This document shows, in pieces, positions 1 through 11,577 of a stretch of 64,000 nt of DNA. Numbering within the stretch: the stretch's first letter is position 1; each line of letters starts with the position of its first letter. The notes below the pieces were generated by a model. That model saw only the letters and a program-made list of their open reading frames with translations, made no database searches and was not told the DNA's origin. Both the position numbers and the translations under genes were made by a program. The DNA is from Linanthus parryae (Eukaryota; Streptophyta; Magnoliopsida; Ericales; Polemoniaceae). The DNA lies in contig JALGPY010000003.1 of the NCBI GenBank assembly GCA_023055425.1, positions 22,999,001 through 23,063,000 on the forward strand. The letters run 5' to 3'.

Positions 1-558
1 TAGACTGTAAACCTTAACTTCTAAGTTAAAATTTTGGCCAAATCCCTGGCGATCTTGAGTGATTCTCACCACCTTGAAATCATCATGGACGGAGTCGTAC
101 CCTAAACCATATGCTTTGAATTTGTTGGTAAGCTCTTTGGATCTCACATTACTCTTTAATTTCTTGTACTTTCTAGTGAAGGGGTTCCACACAACAAGTG
201 TACTATCACCACCACCCCCTCCAGTGTAATTCAGAAGGACTAAACCATTACACGACCCCAAAAACTCATGCCTCTCGTTCAGCTGGGAAGTCTTCATCAA
301 TGGGTGATCGATTATAAATTTGACAGAGGCATCAGTTGAGTCTACGTTAAAAGAGTCGATAAGTGGATTATCTTCTCTGCCAACTAGGAGCCTTCGATTA
401 TTTCTGGTTTCTATGGAACGGCTGAGATGCAATTTGATGAAATCGGGACTGTCAATGAAATCAAGCCATTGTTTAGATACACACCTGAAACGGAGAAGCG
501 GTTTCACCGGCAAGCGTACGAGTATGTCTTCCTCAATTTCCGACGGCAGCTTGGCCAT
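1..558 (-). CDS. F-box protein with F-box-associated domain, 5' part
   Basis: The frame reads 186 codons from the ATG at 558-556 to the window edge without a stop. The protein opens with a typical F-box (MAKLPSEIEEDILVRLPVKP, then LLRFRCVSKQWLDFI) in about residues 1-45. It continues into the F-box-associated region with SCNGLVLLNY, VVWNPFTRKYKKL and KAYGLGYDSVHDDFKVVRI. F-box proteins bind SKP1 and act as substrate receptors of SCF ubiquitin ligases in cytoplasm or nucleus; the target cannot be read from sequence. The start is supported by the F-box beginning right after the methionine and by no nearby upstream in-frame ATG. No frameshift or stop is seen, unlike the related copies at 10.7 kb and 42 kb. 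The C-terminal half lies outside the window. An F-box family member is secure; function and expression are unknown. Confidence 0.88.
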   Translation of the reverse strand, partial: MAKLPSEIEEDILVRLPVKPLLRFRCVSKQWLDFIDSPDFIKLHLSRSIETRNNRRLLVGREDNPLIDSFNVDSTDASVKFIIDHPLMKTSQLNERHEFLGSCNGLVLLNYTGGGGGDSTLVVWNPFTRKYKKLKSNVRSKELTNKFKAYGLGYDSVHDDFKVVRITQDRQGFGQNFNLEVKVYSL

Positions 559-811
559 CGAGTCACGTTCTCTGGTTAGGGTTTCTTTTGAAGGCTTTGT
601 TTCTAAGATGTATTTTATTTGCGACTTACGGTAGTCAAATAAATACATAATTAATTTATGATTCTCTGCATCAACAAAAAAAAATTAGGGTACGCATATT
701 TGTTTGGTCGGAAATGGTAAATTAAAAGAGGCCCGCAAAGGCACAAAGTTACAAGACTTTTACCCAATACGGCAACACCACTTGACATTTCTCTTGCTTG
801 CAGTCAAGTCG

Positions 812-1138
812 TACTAGATTCTTCCCCGTCAACAAGGGTATACTTCCAAGTGAAAGAAAAACCACTCTGTCCCAGTTTTTTTTTTTTTTTTTTTTTTTTC
901 CAATTTGACTTTTGTCACTATTCACTGGGTCACTTTGACCCGGTGATTTGAATAGCAAACAGATGTAATTTTTTGATAATTTTTTCATAGTGTTGTAGAG
1001 TAAAAGTTGCTCTATAATATTGTGAAAAAATTATTAAAAAATCGTATTATTTTGTTATCCAAATCACCCGGTCAAAGTGACCCAGATACGAATCAAAAAA
1101 GTCATATGAGAAAAAGAACTGAGACGAGGTAGTACTAG
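812..1138. mobile_element. Foldback MITE, copy 1
   Basis: Two long imperfect inverted arms face each other: the left arm near 925-1,010 has TGGGTCACTTTGAC followed by CGGTGATTTG, and the right arm near 1,030-1,085 carries the reverse complement. The unit is bounded by TACTAG at both ends (812-817 and 1,133-1,138), which may be a target duplication or part of the termini. A T-run of about 25 bases lies in the left arm. The same structure recurs at 16,117-16,376, which supports a mobile family. No coding capacity is present. The superfamily is not assigned. Confidence 0.6.
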
Positions 1139-1308
1139 CTTGCAAGAATTAGTCATCATGAAAAAGTGAAATTTAGAAATGAGGTTGTGTCAGTGGTCAC
1201 GTTTCAACACTGGAACTTAGTTAGACTCCTCCATTTGTGACTAGAAGGAGCTGAGATGTTTCTCTTGATCAATTCTCACATTCTAAAGTTCCATCATTGG
1301 TAAAAGAA

Positions 1309-2822
1309 GGGTAAAATACAATTTGCACCCTCGTGGTTTGGATTATATACAAAAACCCCCTGTTGTTTAGGGATATACAAAACCATCCCTGTTGAAACAA
1401 AAACCCCCCTGTCAGTTGACGGACGTTGGACAAAAACCACCCTTCTGTTAATGTCAGAAGAGTGGGGGTGCAATCTGACTTTTTATGACCATTTTACCCC
1501 TATTTGTGTTTTTTAGTTTATTTTATTCATGTTCTTGGTGTTCTTGACCACCACCTCCACCACCACCACATCCCCACCACCACCACCACCACCACCACCG
1601 ATTTCCCACCACCAACACAAACACCAGACTTCTCTAATTCAAAGCAAACTCATACCCACCATTCCATTCACCACTTCCCACAATACAAACACCCATCTAA
1701 AATGATTGAATCCCGACTCAAAAGGAACGAGATCCACAGGAAACACAAAACATGCAAGTTACACCAAATAGCTAATGACTTCTGAGAAACAGTGGTGCAA
1801 AGTACTTAAAGAATTGAAAGCCTTGTAAGTCCAACAGCACTTGATTCTTGTGTACTTACAAACATAGAGCTTTTAAGCATAGTCTCCCAAGTTAGAGAAC
1901 CGGGTTTTATCATTAGAAGAAAATTTTCAAGGCTTGCTTAACAGTAATTATCTCATCAAGCCATGTGCTAATTACTTGCAAGATGAAAAATGGGTTTCTA
2001 AGAAACTTAATACAGAAAGAACCGGGTTTTATCAAAGCTTAAAAATCCAAATCAACAAAACCGAAACAGTTACCCAACAAAACCAGCTTTGGAGCTGAGA
2101 AAGCAAGGAAACTGTCACCCAACAAAACTCAGATCGAATTGAAAGTTTTTCTAGAGAGGTCAGAAAGTTTGGAGAAGAATAAGGAGGACGAAGGGTAAGG
2201 AGGAGAAGGTGAAGTATCACATGTTGCCACCACCACACAGCCGATCTACCACCACAGCCGCCGATCTACAACCACAGCCGCAGATCGGAGCATCCACCGT
2301 CGGATCCGAGCAGCCACACCACTAGGGTCGTCGCCCTCGTCTTCCATGGTTAGATCGGAGAAATTACCCTCGCCGGCGTCTTCGTCGTCTGTTGGGTGGA
2401 GTCTTCGTCGTCCTCTCTCTATCGTGTCTCTCTCTCTCTCTCTTTGCCTCTGTCTCTCTTTCTCTTTGTATTCTGTGGTGGACGACGAAGTTGAAGATGG
2501 CAGTGGACGACGAAGAAGGACGACGGCGCTAGTTCAGGCGGCACTTGGAGTGGAGATGGCAGTGGTGGTTGTTGTGGAGGACGGCTGAGTGTGAAAGGGG
2601 GAGAGTGAGAGAGAGATATTTATGGTAAATGAGAGGAGAGGATAATAATTGGGATTATATGGTGTCATTTGCTTTCATCCGAAGGGTATTTTTGTCTTTT
2701 AATATCTCTGTTAGTTGCCGTTAGCTGCGTTCATTGACAAGGGTGGTTTTTGTATATCCCCGAACAACATGGGGTTTTTTGTATATAATTCAAACCACGA
2801 GGGTGCAAATTGTCTTTTACCC
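1309..2822. mobile_element. Non-autonomous Mutator-like element, 1.5 kb
   Basis: Terminal inverted repeats of roughly 75 bp begin GGGTAAAATACAATTTGCAC and end with the near reverse complement, finishing TTTTACCC. The flanks carry nine-base near-repeats, GTAAAAGAA on the left and ATAAAAGAA on the right, as expected of a Mutator-type 9-bp target duplication. The interior holds a CCA-rich stretch (about 1,545-1,620), a GC-rich stretch rich in GATCGGAG and CCACCACAGCCG (about 2,225-2,580) and a TCTC microsatellite (about 2,415-2,465). No transposase domain was found. The short frames inside follow these simple repeats and are not called as genes. Confidence 0.65.
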
Positions 2823-3882
2823 ATAAAAGAAAGAGATTATTATAGTTAAGGCATGAATTCAGCAAGTATTTATTGATAAGGAAGAAAAAATAAATCAATT
2901 ATTAAAAGAGCCATTCTTAAAGTTGTATTTATTACGAAGGCAAAAACTCATAAATGAGTACTGCAAATGACATACATACCCTCTCTTAGGAACATCAATT
3001 TTTTTGGGATATTTTCTCATTTTATTCTTTGTTGCTTTCGATTTGCGTCAACAAAACCCAAGGCTCATTTTGTGGCTCTCGATTCTAGCAATGAAAAGAA
3101 GATAACCTAGTAGAGAACTCCCAGTTTCATAGTTGATTGAAAAATAAAACCATAAATAGGTAAGTACAAAAAAATAATCTATGTGTGCTGATGCTTGAAC
3201 CAGCTACCATAAGAGAGTTAGAGAGCTTCAAACCTGCCAAAAAGTAGTTGCATAAAACTTTCTCATTGTTGTCATTTAATTAGGTTATATCCATGTACCA
3301 TGAGAAGAAAGTTGTGATGTATTGTTATTGGGTCGATTGTAGATACCATGAAGCCATTACTGTCGCTCATCAAATTTTGTATAAAGTCTCAATACAAATT
3401 GCAGAAACAGAGTGTGAAGGTGAAGAGAATTAGAGGTGAGAGAAAGTTAGAAATCTTTTTATTTTGTGATTGTATCACAGACTAAGCGGGAAATAAGAAC
3501 AAATAGGGGGTAAATTAGTTATTTGGTACCCTCCAATTCTCAGTTTTGCCTTGTTAATAAATATTTAACAAGAAATTTCCTTCTCACTAATTAACAGAAT
3601 TTTATTGCCTTATTCATAAATATTTTTCAAATCGTGGACTAAATTGTAATAATCCCTAAAAGAAACTAGTATATCTGAGGTGCGTTCTATTATGCCACCT
3701 CAATTCAGCACATGATCATACTTAAAAAATAACTCCCTCATGTCTTGTTTAACTTTGAAGAAATTGCCCAGCGTGCAAACTAGGATTGGGAAACACGAGC
3801 AGAAAGACTATAAAAGGTGCTGCAACAAGAATAAATTCTTTATCTGCATGATTCCCAACAATGATTGTTATTCTTCATCACA
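2823..3882. other. AT-rich spacer
   Basis: No coding similarity, RNA gene or clear repeat boundary was found. Only short, non-conserved frames are present. Confidence 0.5.
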
Positions 3883-5132
3883 TCTATATATATATAAAAA
3901 CAGACAAGTGCTCAGGATGAACCTCAGAACGCCATTTGTCAACTCATATTTCCTCATGTAAAGACATGTAATCGCTTATTTGGAGTCTTAGACCAATAAT
4001 AACGATCCAAATGTCATTCTACATAAATAAATTTACAACATGGCATATTAATCATCACATAACTTCCAAATTAATAATTGCTTGATTACTCCTTATTTAT
4101 TTTCATTAAAAGCTACAACCGTTTCAAAAATTATTATGAAGATTTCAACTTTAGACTTTTGTTAACTTTCACAAAACTGTAAGTTTCATGCATTGGCATT
4201 GGCATCGGCATCCTAAGAAGAAATAAATAAATGAGCTGTAATAAATTCAAACAAACAGTAGTATTCAGTTTATTGTAGTATTTTTTTTTTGAGAAAAAGT
4301 ATTAAGTTTGGATTAAATAATCAAATTGGAAATTAAATATAAAAACATGGTAATTTTAAAAAATATTATAAAAGAATTTTCAATTTGAAAAAAAAAAATT
4401 ATAATAGAATTTTCACAAAATCATAAGTTTTATAGACTGACATTGACGCCCTAAAAGGAAAGAAATGTTTTTCAATAAGCAGTAATAAAATTCAAATAAA
4501 CAGTAGCATTAAGTCTTTTTTAAATTATAAATGGTTACAAATAGGTGTGTAACGTAAAGTTAGTTATAAATAGTCCCAAATAGGTGTGGAATAAATGAAA
4601 AAAGTTGCAACTGAAACGTAAAAAATAATTAATGTTGACAATAAAAAAAAGGTTGGAACTGTTCATGCATGATAGAGTGTACAATGGGTGCGGAGTCAAA
4701 ACCCCAAAACACTTATACTTCTCACATAATTTTGATTTGATTTCATACAAAAAAAAATTGCCAAAAAAAGTCACCATAACCAGCTTCTCTTTTTCGTCTC
4801 CAATCCAACTCCCAAAGAATTCGGAAATCAAAAGAGCAGACTATCACTGACGAGAAGACTGGATGATTTCTCTTTCAAAAGGAAATTAAATATTCAATTA
4901 GAACAAACCAAACGTTTCAAGGTGAACCAATCTACTCAAGGTCCTATCATCCCAATTTACTCGAGCGATAGATGGTTGTTGTTGTAGCTCATCCACGTGC
5001 TCTATCTCAAATTGCTTGCTTTTCTCCCACTCTGCGGCACTCCAAACTTTCCATGTGTTCTTTCTTTGAAGATTATCGAGATCGAGCATTTTGCTGTAGA
5101 ATAATTTTTCTCTTCTTTGGAGGTACCAATAT

Positions 5133-5790
5133 TGGTCGATTGAAATTTGTTTCTCCCTTCAGGTGAAACTGCTTTTTTATTCACTTTTTTCAGTTTAGAT
5201 GATCATGATTTATTTTGTATCTCTTCTCTGCATGTGCCAAATCATTTCATTCATTCCCTTAAAGGCTTAAATGTATGCTATGGTAAGCCTCAACTATTTA
5301 TCGGTCCATTGACATTTGTTTCTCCCTTCAAGTGAAACTGTTTTTATTCACTTTTTTCAGTTTAGATGATCATGATTTATTTCGTATCCCTGCAGGTGCC
5401 AAATCATTTCATCCATTCTCATAAAGGCTTAAAGGTATGCTATGGTAAGCCTCAATTGTTATCGGTCGATTGAATTTGTTTCTCCTTTCAGGTGAAACTG
5501 TTTTTATTCACTTTTTCAGTTTAGATGATCATGATTAATTTCATATCTCTTATATGCAGAAGCAAATCATTTCATCCATTCCCTTAAAGGCTTAAAGGTA
5601 TGCTATGGTTAGCCTCAATTGTTCGGTAAACTGAAATTTGTTTCTCCCTTCACGAGAAACTGTTTTTATTTTTTCAGTTTAGATGATCATGGTTTATTTT
5701 GCATCTCTTCTCTGTAGGTGCTAAATCATTTCATGCATTGACTTAAAGGCTAAAAGGTCTGCTATGATAAGCTTCAATTGTTTAATTGCA
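5133..5790 (+). repeat. Four tandem units of about 161-168 bp
   Basis: Units start near 5,133, 5,301, 5,462 and 5,623. Each contains TTTGTTTCTCCCTTCAGGTG, TTTCAGTTTAGATGATCATG, CAAATCATTTCATCCATTC and AGGCTTAAAGGTATGCTATG in that order. The units differ by scattered substitutions and short indels, so the array is not brand new. Each unit holds pyrimidine-rich tracts ending in CAG, like splice acceptors, which could mean an intron/exon segment was captured and then amplified. No protein family was recognised. Confidence 0.8.
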
Positions 5791-5991
5791 TCCCCGTCAC
5801 TTCTATACTTGACTTAACAATTCAACTTTCTCACGTCCAATTTTCACGAGAGAACTTTAGTAACATAAAATATCCAGTTAAAAATTATTGTTGCAAGAAT
5901 TCTTGCGACCTAACAAAGGAAGACTTTGTTTGGTAAAGAAAAATTAGCTCATCCCTAGATTGTTAGCTTTTAATAATTCTATTGTGACATT

Positions 5992-7060
5992 CAGATGCAT
6001 GATCATGTTGTTTCTTTGTCCGGAAGCCTCCGCGAAGTGTTGACTAAATACAAGAAAAGGAAACGAACAATAATTTCAAAAGCAATAAAAAACAAACACT
6101 GTAGTTGAATTTTTTCTATCCCGTGAAATCATATAGCCTACTGTGGAAGATTTATATTGATTTATTTTATGCAGGCTAAAGATTTTGCTTTGCCGGAGAG
6201 ATTCTTCATAGGTATACCACAAACAAGCAATGGAAATACACAATCATAAAAACAAAGGCAACATGGAAGGATGAAAAGAAGATACATGATAGTGTCAATA
6301 TAGCTTCGCAAAAAATCCATCAATCATTTCCTTATAATTTCCAGTTTCAAAGCTTTCTTTTATTAAGTTTATACTAAGGATCGGGATGTTATTTTGTGGG
6401 GAGACTCTTTGAGGTGGTGACCCAAAACACGAAAAAGGAACGAACATCAGATTCAAAGGTGAAGGGATAAGTTGCAAAAATTGTAAATGAGATACCTGAA
6501 CTTTGGGTATAGTTGTGTTTTAATTTCATTTTCATTGCTCAACTTGAAATATTACTTTTGGTACATTTTCATGCAGGATCATGATGTTGTTCTAATTGGG
6601 AGCCTCCCCGAAGCTCTAACCTAAAACACACAAAGGAAACAAAGATTAAGTTGAAAGACAAGGTAGCTACGATGGATGTCAACGAAATATCAAACAGTGT
6701 TGGTATACTTTCGCTTTTAATTCATGAACCGATTGCGCTACATTGTCAATTTGAAAGGTTCTTATGGCTAAATCTATATGCACGATTAGGATGATACTTT
6801 GTTGGGTAGCCTCATAGAAGTTATGACCAAACAAAAATGAAACGAACATTAAATACAAAGAGTAAGGTAGCTGTGTGTGATGCGAACATGATATCTGAAA
6901 CTATTAGTATAGTTTTGTTCAATTCTAATAAGTTTTTATCTATAATTGAAATATTTCTATTGATACTTTAAAATGCAAGATCAATATGTAGCTTTGTTGG
7001 GCTCCCTACCCAATGTCAGGGCTAAAAAATGGCGAGACGAAAAAAACATCTTGCAACTAA
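5992..7060 (+). repeat. About five diverged repeats, mostly 200 bp apart
   Basis: Related segments begin near 5,997, 6,376, 6,576, 6,784 and 6,979. Each carries a variant of GATCATGATGTTGCTTTGTT, then GGGAGCCTCCCCGAAG, then AAACGAACATTAA-like and AAGGTAGCTGTG-like text. The last four are spaced 200, 208 and 195 bp. Frames are broken between copies, so this is not called as a gene. Confidence 0.65.
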
Positions 7061-7814
7061 AGTCCAGAGAGATGACGTCCTTACGTGCATGCACACTCTC
7101 ATTATTTTACTAACTGTTGGCAACAAGCTTGCATTTAATTGTATATTTACTTCACTCTTAGTTGATTTACATTACACAGAAACTAAAAAATAAAGTCAAT
7201 TGTGGTTGACCGCAAGACTATTGACGAGCAACTCTCGCTGAAAGGCTTAAAATGAAACCGTTGAACCGGAAGGCCAAGCATGGAATGATGCGCCCATTGT
7301 TACTCTAGCATCATTGTAGAGATCAGTCATTAAAAGTTTTATATTTATCAATATGTGAGATAAGTGATCTTTGATGCTCATTACAAAGTGAGGTCAATAT
7401 GTCATCCAGAAATTGGAAGCCCATGATTTCATTACCTCATGAGTCTACAAATACATAGATGATTCATATTTCAACCACATCTCTATTAGATCAATCACAT
7501 GACTGGTACTATTTTTGAATACAATCACAGGGTATTCCCATGTCTTTATTTTTATTTTTATTTTTGAGTAATAAGAGAAAAAAAGATGATAAAATGCACT
7601 CGACCAGATTATGTGTTGCAAACATACTGGTGAAATCATGTTTTCATTGTTAGGAAATAAGCACTTATATGCTGAAGTTTTGCAATGGGGATCCAAACTT
7701 TTAGACTTCATCTTTTGATATGCCTGAAGAATATTTGTTGTTTGATATTAATATGTTCAATTGGGCGTATGATATACCAAAGCCGCCCGCGCGGATGCAC
7801 GGGATGTCGTCTAG

Positions 7815-8842
7815 TTCTTCTTAAAGCGAGCAACACCATTCATTAGACTCCAAAAATGAGAGGAGTACATAGATATATCCACACCAGTTTTCTATGTGTT
7901 GAAGAAAATGCTACAAGAAGCTTCAAGAATTAGGGTATGAAAATAAAATTTTAGAATCAGACTCTCTAGAAGTTGTTGCTATAATCAAGTATGCCTCTCC
8001 GAGTCACTCTGTCTGGAATCAGATATTTCTCTCTAATTCTAGATATCTGGTAGCGAGGTCCATCATATTTGTAGGGAATACAACTCACTTGCTTACTCTC
8101 TAGCTTCCCATTACTCTTGTAATTTCGATAAATGTTTTATGTTTTATGCTCCCGACTTCTATCATGACCACTTGATGTTTGACATTGAGGGCTTGGGTAA
8201 GGTTAGGATGTTGTTCTAGAGTTTTGACCCCTCCAATGTACCCCCAAAAAAATGCCACAAGAAGACCGACCTTGGCTTATGTTGTTCACATGCTCAGGGT
8301 GGTTCCCCAGTTCTGTCGTTCTGCTAATACCTTCAGATACGGCTTTTTTTTTTTGTTCAAAGTTGAACCGTTTAGATATACCACTAGATGATTCCAGCAC
8401 TGACATTAGCCTCTCCACTCACTGAATCATGATGTGTCAGTCTAAAAGTTTAGTTGCGGTTGATCAGACCTACCTATGCAAGTGTACCTTACAGGAACAG
8501 GTAACAGGACCAATGTAATAATCAACAGGATAAATGTGGATGCTGCCAATGGTCCTAACATATTAATTATTGGAAACATTTATTCCAACAAGTTACATAC
8601 TACTACAAAAGGTCCAAAGGTAATAGAATTTCCAAATGCCCTTAGTAGGCTTATAACAGTACCACCACCAAATCTGTCTTCAATAAACGACCATGTTGCT
8701 TGTTTCTATACTCATGAACTGAGAGACATACATACGATTTGTGAAGCCATTTACGTAAGATTTCCATCATTAATTCAATCAGACAGGAAAGCATCAAATC
8801 GTAATTCCGCTAACGTTAAGGATATCAAATACAAAGCAATTC

Positions 8843-8891
<49 letters not shown>

Positions 8892-9282
8892 TCCAAAGCA
8901 ATTCACTTGATTACAGCTAATGCTTACATGCCCTAATAAACATAAATTCAAAATACAAAATTGCCATCTCCAACAATAAAATCAACAATTAGTTAAATTT
9001 TGACTAGTATAAATTTTAACTAACATGACTTTTTGGTGTTTCCTCCAATGATGTTATGTACTTCGTATAACTTTGTGTGTATTGAATTATAAAAATATAT
9101 ATTTATTAAATTAAAGTAGGAGAAAGATAGACACAAAAAATTTAACTACCTACTTTCTAGCTAGCTACTGGTAGAGAGCGGAATACATAGTGTATAAAAT
9201 ATTGAGTCATTTAACTAGTCCATTGGAGCTCGTTATTTCCTTTAGTTATGTAAATTCTAACTAAATTTACCTTTCAACCTAA
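7815..9282. other. Spacer with no recognised gene
   Basis: An open stretch at 8,476-8,830 (plus strand) has no recognised domain and runs into a homopolymer tract, so it is not called coding. A T-rich run lies at 8,343-8,354. The only structured feature is the T/A run flanked by direct repeats at 8,832-8,908. Confidence 0.5.
8832..8908. repeat. T-run/A-run flanked by 15-bp direct repeats
   Basis: CAAAGCAATTCACTT at 8,832-8,846 is repeated exactly at 8,894-8,908. Between them lie about 36 T and then about 11 A. A homopolymer flanked by a 15-bp duplication resembles target-primed insertion of a bare poly(A) tract. Confidence 0.7.
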
Positions 9283-9700
9283 CTAGTGTCTTTCTTCCCA
9301 ATCTAATTTTCCAAACCTTATTCTCAGTCCTCTGTACTGCTTCCCTCTATACGTTAGTTCGGCTCCCACTACAGAGTCTAACAAAACCTTTTCATAACAC
9401 CCTCTTCGTGAAAAATTCAAGGCTTGAGCACAAATATGATCATTATTTACCAAACCAGACAAGGTTGTTGCAATTTCGGTACCATCCTTTGACGAAGCCA
9501 AAGGAATCATAAAATCACATTTGTAAAAATCTTTTTTGCTAACCAACCGAAATAAGTTTAGTCGACGACTCTTGGACTCCATAGCACTTCATCATTCACA
9601 CAGCCATAATTCCTCTCTGAAGGTTGCATATGCAAAGACACACCTCCCTGCTTTGTACCCCAAATAACTGCAATCCATTACTGGAATCACATTCGACATT
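9283..9700 (-). pseudogene. F-box gene relic, 3' part only
   Basis: Minus-strand translation gives scattered pieces of an F-box-associated C-terminus in different frames: GVQESSTKLISVG, then KKDFYKCDFMIPLASSKDG. These match the order in the better-preserved copy at 10,679-11,346, where ESWIKLF is followed by FLIPLAFSKDGKK. Stops and frame changes interrupt it near 9,550-9,640, and the F-box and N-terminal half were not found. This is a decayed family member; its origin from the neighbouring copies is inferred. Confidence 0.6.
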
Positions 9701-10678
9701 TCTTAAAGGTTGAACCCGAACTCTAAGAGTCCCCACTCCCCTGCCCACGAATAGTGGTGGAGGTAAATTGTGAGGTGTGCCTCAGCCAATCAGGGTACCT
9801 CTGTGTGTCAACTGATTATCTTGAAAGGAGCCTGCACTAGAATTCTCAACTTTTGCTAAAAGTAGATTTAAACTCTGGCACTCTAGGTTGCAAGCACGGA
9901 AACCACCACAACACTTAGGCCATTTTGTCAGCTGAGCTACAATTTTGGGGAAATGATTCCAGATCGTGATGATATGGAAAAAAACCATGCCATCCTTCTC
10001 ATATCAAGAAGACTAAACTATACTCACATATGGACATACTGCAGTCCTTATATAGAAACATGAGATATATATCTACTAAAGTAGGTCGACAATTTTTAGG
10101 GCGGTGTAACCTTAAATGAATGTTGGGAGATCTCGAATAAGTGGATGTTGGAAGTCTAGCAGTTATACGCGTCTACAAAGCTGTGAGAATTATATCGACT
10201 TAGAGATTGGTAAACAATGACAGCCCAATCTTGTGGCATAAGATGTGAGAAGTAAATAGGAGAATTGGACGGAACAGCAAGGAACAAAAACCATTGGGAA
10301 CCATTTGACGCAATGGTTTTCTGATGCCAAATTTTGTTACTACAAAGAAAACATTGTAACATACGTCAGCTCCAATAGCAGAAAAGTAAAATTCGCCCAA
10401 ATGAAATCACGAATTATAAAACGCCGTTAACAGTTCCAAGCGACTTTTTACAATTAGTGACGAATGTCCCAAACCAAGAACTGCCATATGTATTAAATAA
10501 ATAAGCTAAGGCTCAATGGTTTTTCTTACGAAGCGATATCATCTGGCTTGTTAAGTCGAAATCCACTAGCTATACTTAGAAGGTTATCATGGTAGGAACT
10601 TAGAAAATTGCTTTTAGCACTTTGTTTCGTGATTCTCCTCTCTCCAGTACTTTCTTGTTTCCAAAAGCTTTGCTTCCA

Positions 10679-11346
10679 CTACGTTGGCGGTGAAACAAGG
10701 CTTTGCATAACAAACTCCACCTGGAGGGGGCTAGGAAGGCCACCGACATTAGCATAGTTGCCTACCTTACGTTCAAGATAAAACCACTTAGGGAAGGAGA
10801 GACTTTGCACCAAAAGAACTTTTTTACCATCCTTTGAAAAGGCCAAAGGGATCAGAAATCTATGTAGTTCATATATTGGTGGAACAAGTGAAAACAGCTT
10901 AATCCATGACTCTTTCACTCCGTAATTATGCATCACCCACACATCATAACTCTCTGTCATGATAACTAGATAAGCAGAGACGACTTTTCAATACTGCTAA
11001 ATCCATATCATAGTCGCTATACTTCTTGCCGACAATTTTAGGCATCGGCACCAACCGATATTCTTCAGAAGCAAGATCAAATGCAGCAATTGAAGTTTTA
11101 TTGCGACAGTCATCATTCCCATGGACAAGCCAATGTATAGCCCCGTCACACAACACACCACGAGACCTTGAAGAAGAATAAGGGAGGTAATAAGTGAAGG
11201 GATGAACAATACTTCGCCACTTGTTTGATTTTAGACTGTAAACGTCAACATGTGAGTTAAAAGTGTTGTTGAATCCCTCGCGTCGATCTTGAATGATTCT
11301 GACCACCTTGTGATCATCATGGACGGAGTCGTACCCTAAACCATAT
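10679..11346 (-). pseudogene. F-box pseudogene lacking the F-box
   Basis: The minus strand encodes the F-box-associated half: KAYGLGYDSVHDDHKVVRI, VDVYSLKSNKWR, EEYRLVPMPKIVGKK, then after a frame change near 10,980 TESYDVWVMHNYGVKESW and LIPLAFSKDGKKVLLVQ, ending at a stop at 10,679. The bases around 11,280-11,340 are nearly identical to the gene at 1-120. The copy then jumps at GCTTTG straight into what is 5' leader sequence in the other gene (TTCTAAG, later GCGACTTACGGTAGT). So about 481 bp, including start codon and F-box, is missing. With the frameshift this copy cannot make a normal F-box protein. It is a tandem paralogue of the gene at 1-558, about 10.7 kb away. Confidence 0.85.
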
Positions 11347-11577
11347 GCTTTGTTTCTAAGAGGTAGCGACTTACGGTAGTGAAAAATAACTATATATATA
11401 AATAAGTACGGGTATGTCCATTAGATATCAAGGGGACGAAATTTTCAGCTGTCTCCGTTGGATTTCTGACTATAAATCAGCTGAAGCTCGGCCCATGTCT
11501 TAAAAAGAAAGAGGTTTGGAGGCTTGGAACCTGTACCCCTGCTTAAAGAGCTAAGCCTACAAAATAAATCGTTTTAA

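Larger units (their letters stand above)
3883..7814 (+). mobile_element. Probable non-autonomous Helitron
   Basis: The left end reads TCTATATATATATAAAAACA, a typical plant Helitron 5' start, and follows an A. The right end is a GC-rich hairpin, CCCGCGC then GCACGGG around GGAT at about 7,786-7,803, then ATGTCGTCTAG at the terminus followed by T. A 3' hairpin about ten bases before CTAG and insertion between A and T are Helitron hallmarks; there is no target duplication, as expected. No Rep/helicase coding was recognised, so the element would depend on another. The interior is made of two tandem arrays (5,133-5,790 and 5,992-7,060). The 3' end is better supported than the 5' end, which could lie elsewhere. 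Confidence 0.6.

Noticed and set aside
1504..1785. Open frame with a His/Thr-rich protein
   Set aside because: It is a CCA-repeat artefact inside the Mutator-like element, without a recognisable domain.
7786..7814. Transcription terminator hairpin
   Set aside because: The GC-rich hairpin followed by CTAG and T fits a Helitron 3' end in a plant genome better than a bacterial-type terminator.
8476..8910. 144-codon open frame
   Set aside because: The last part is a poly(T) tract and the first part matches no family I know; composition alone does not support a gene.
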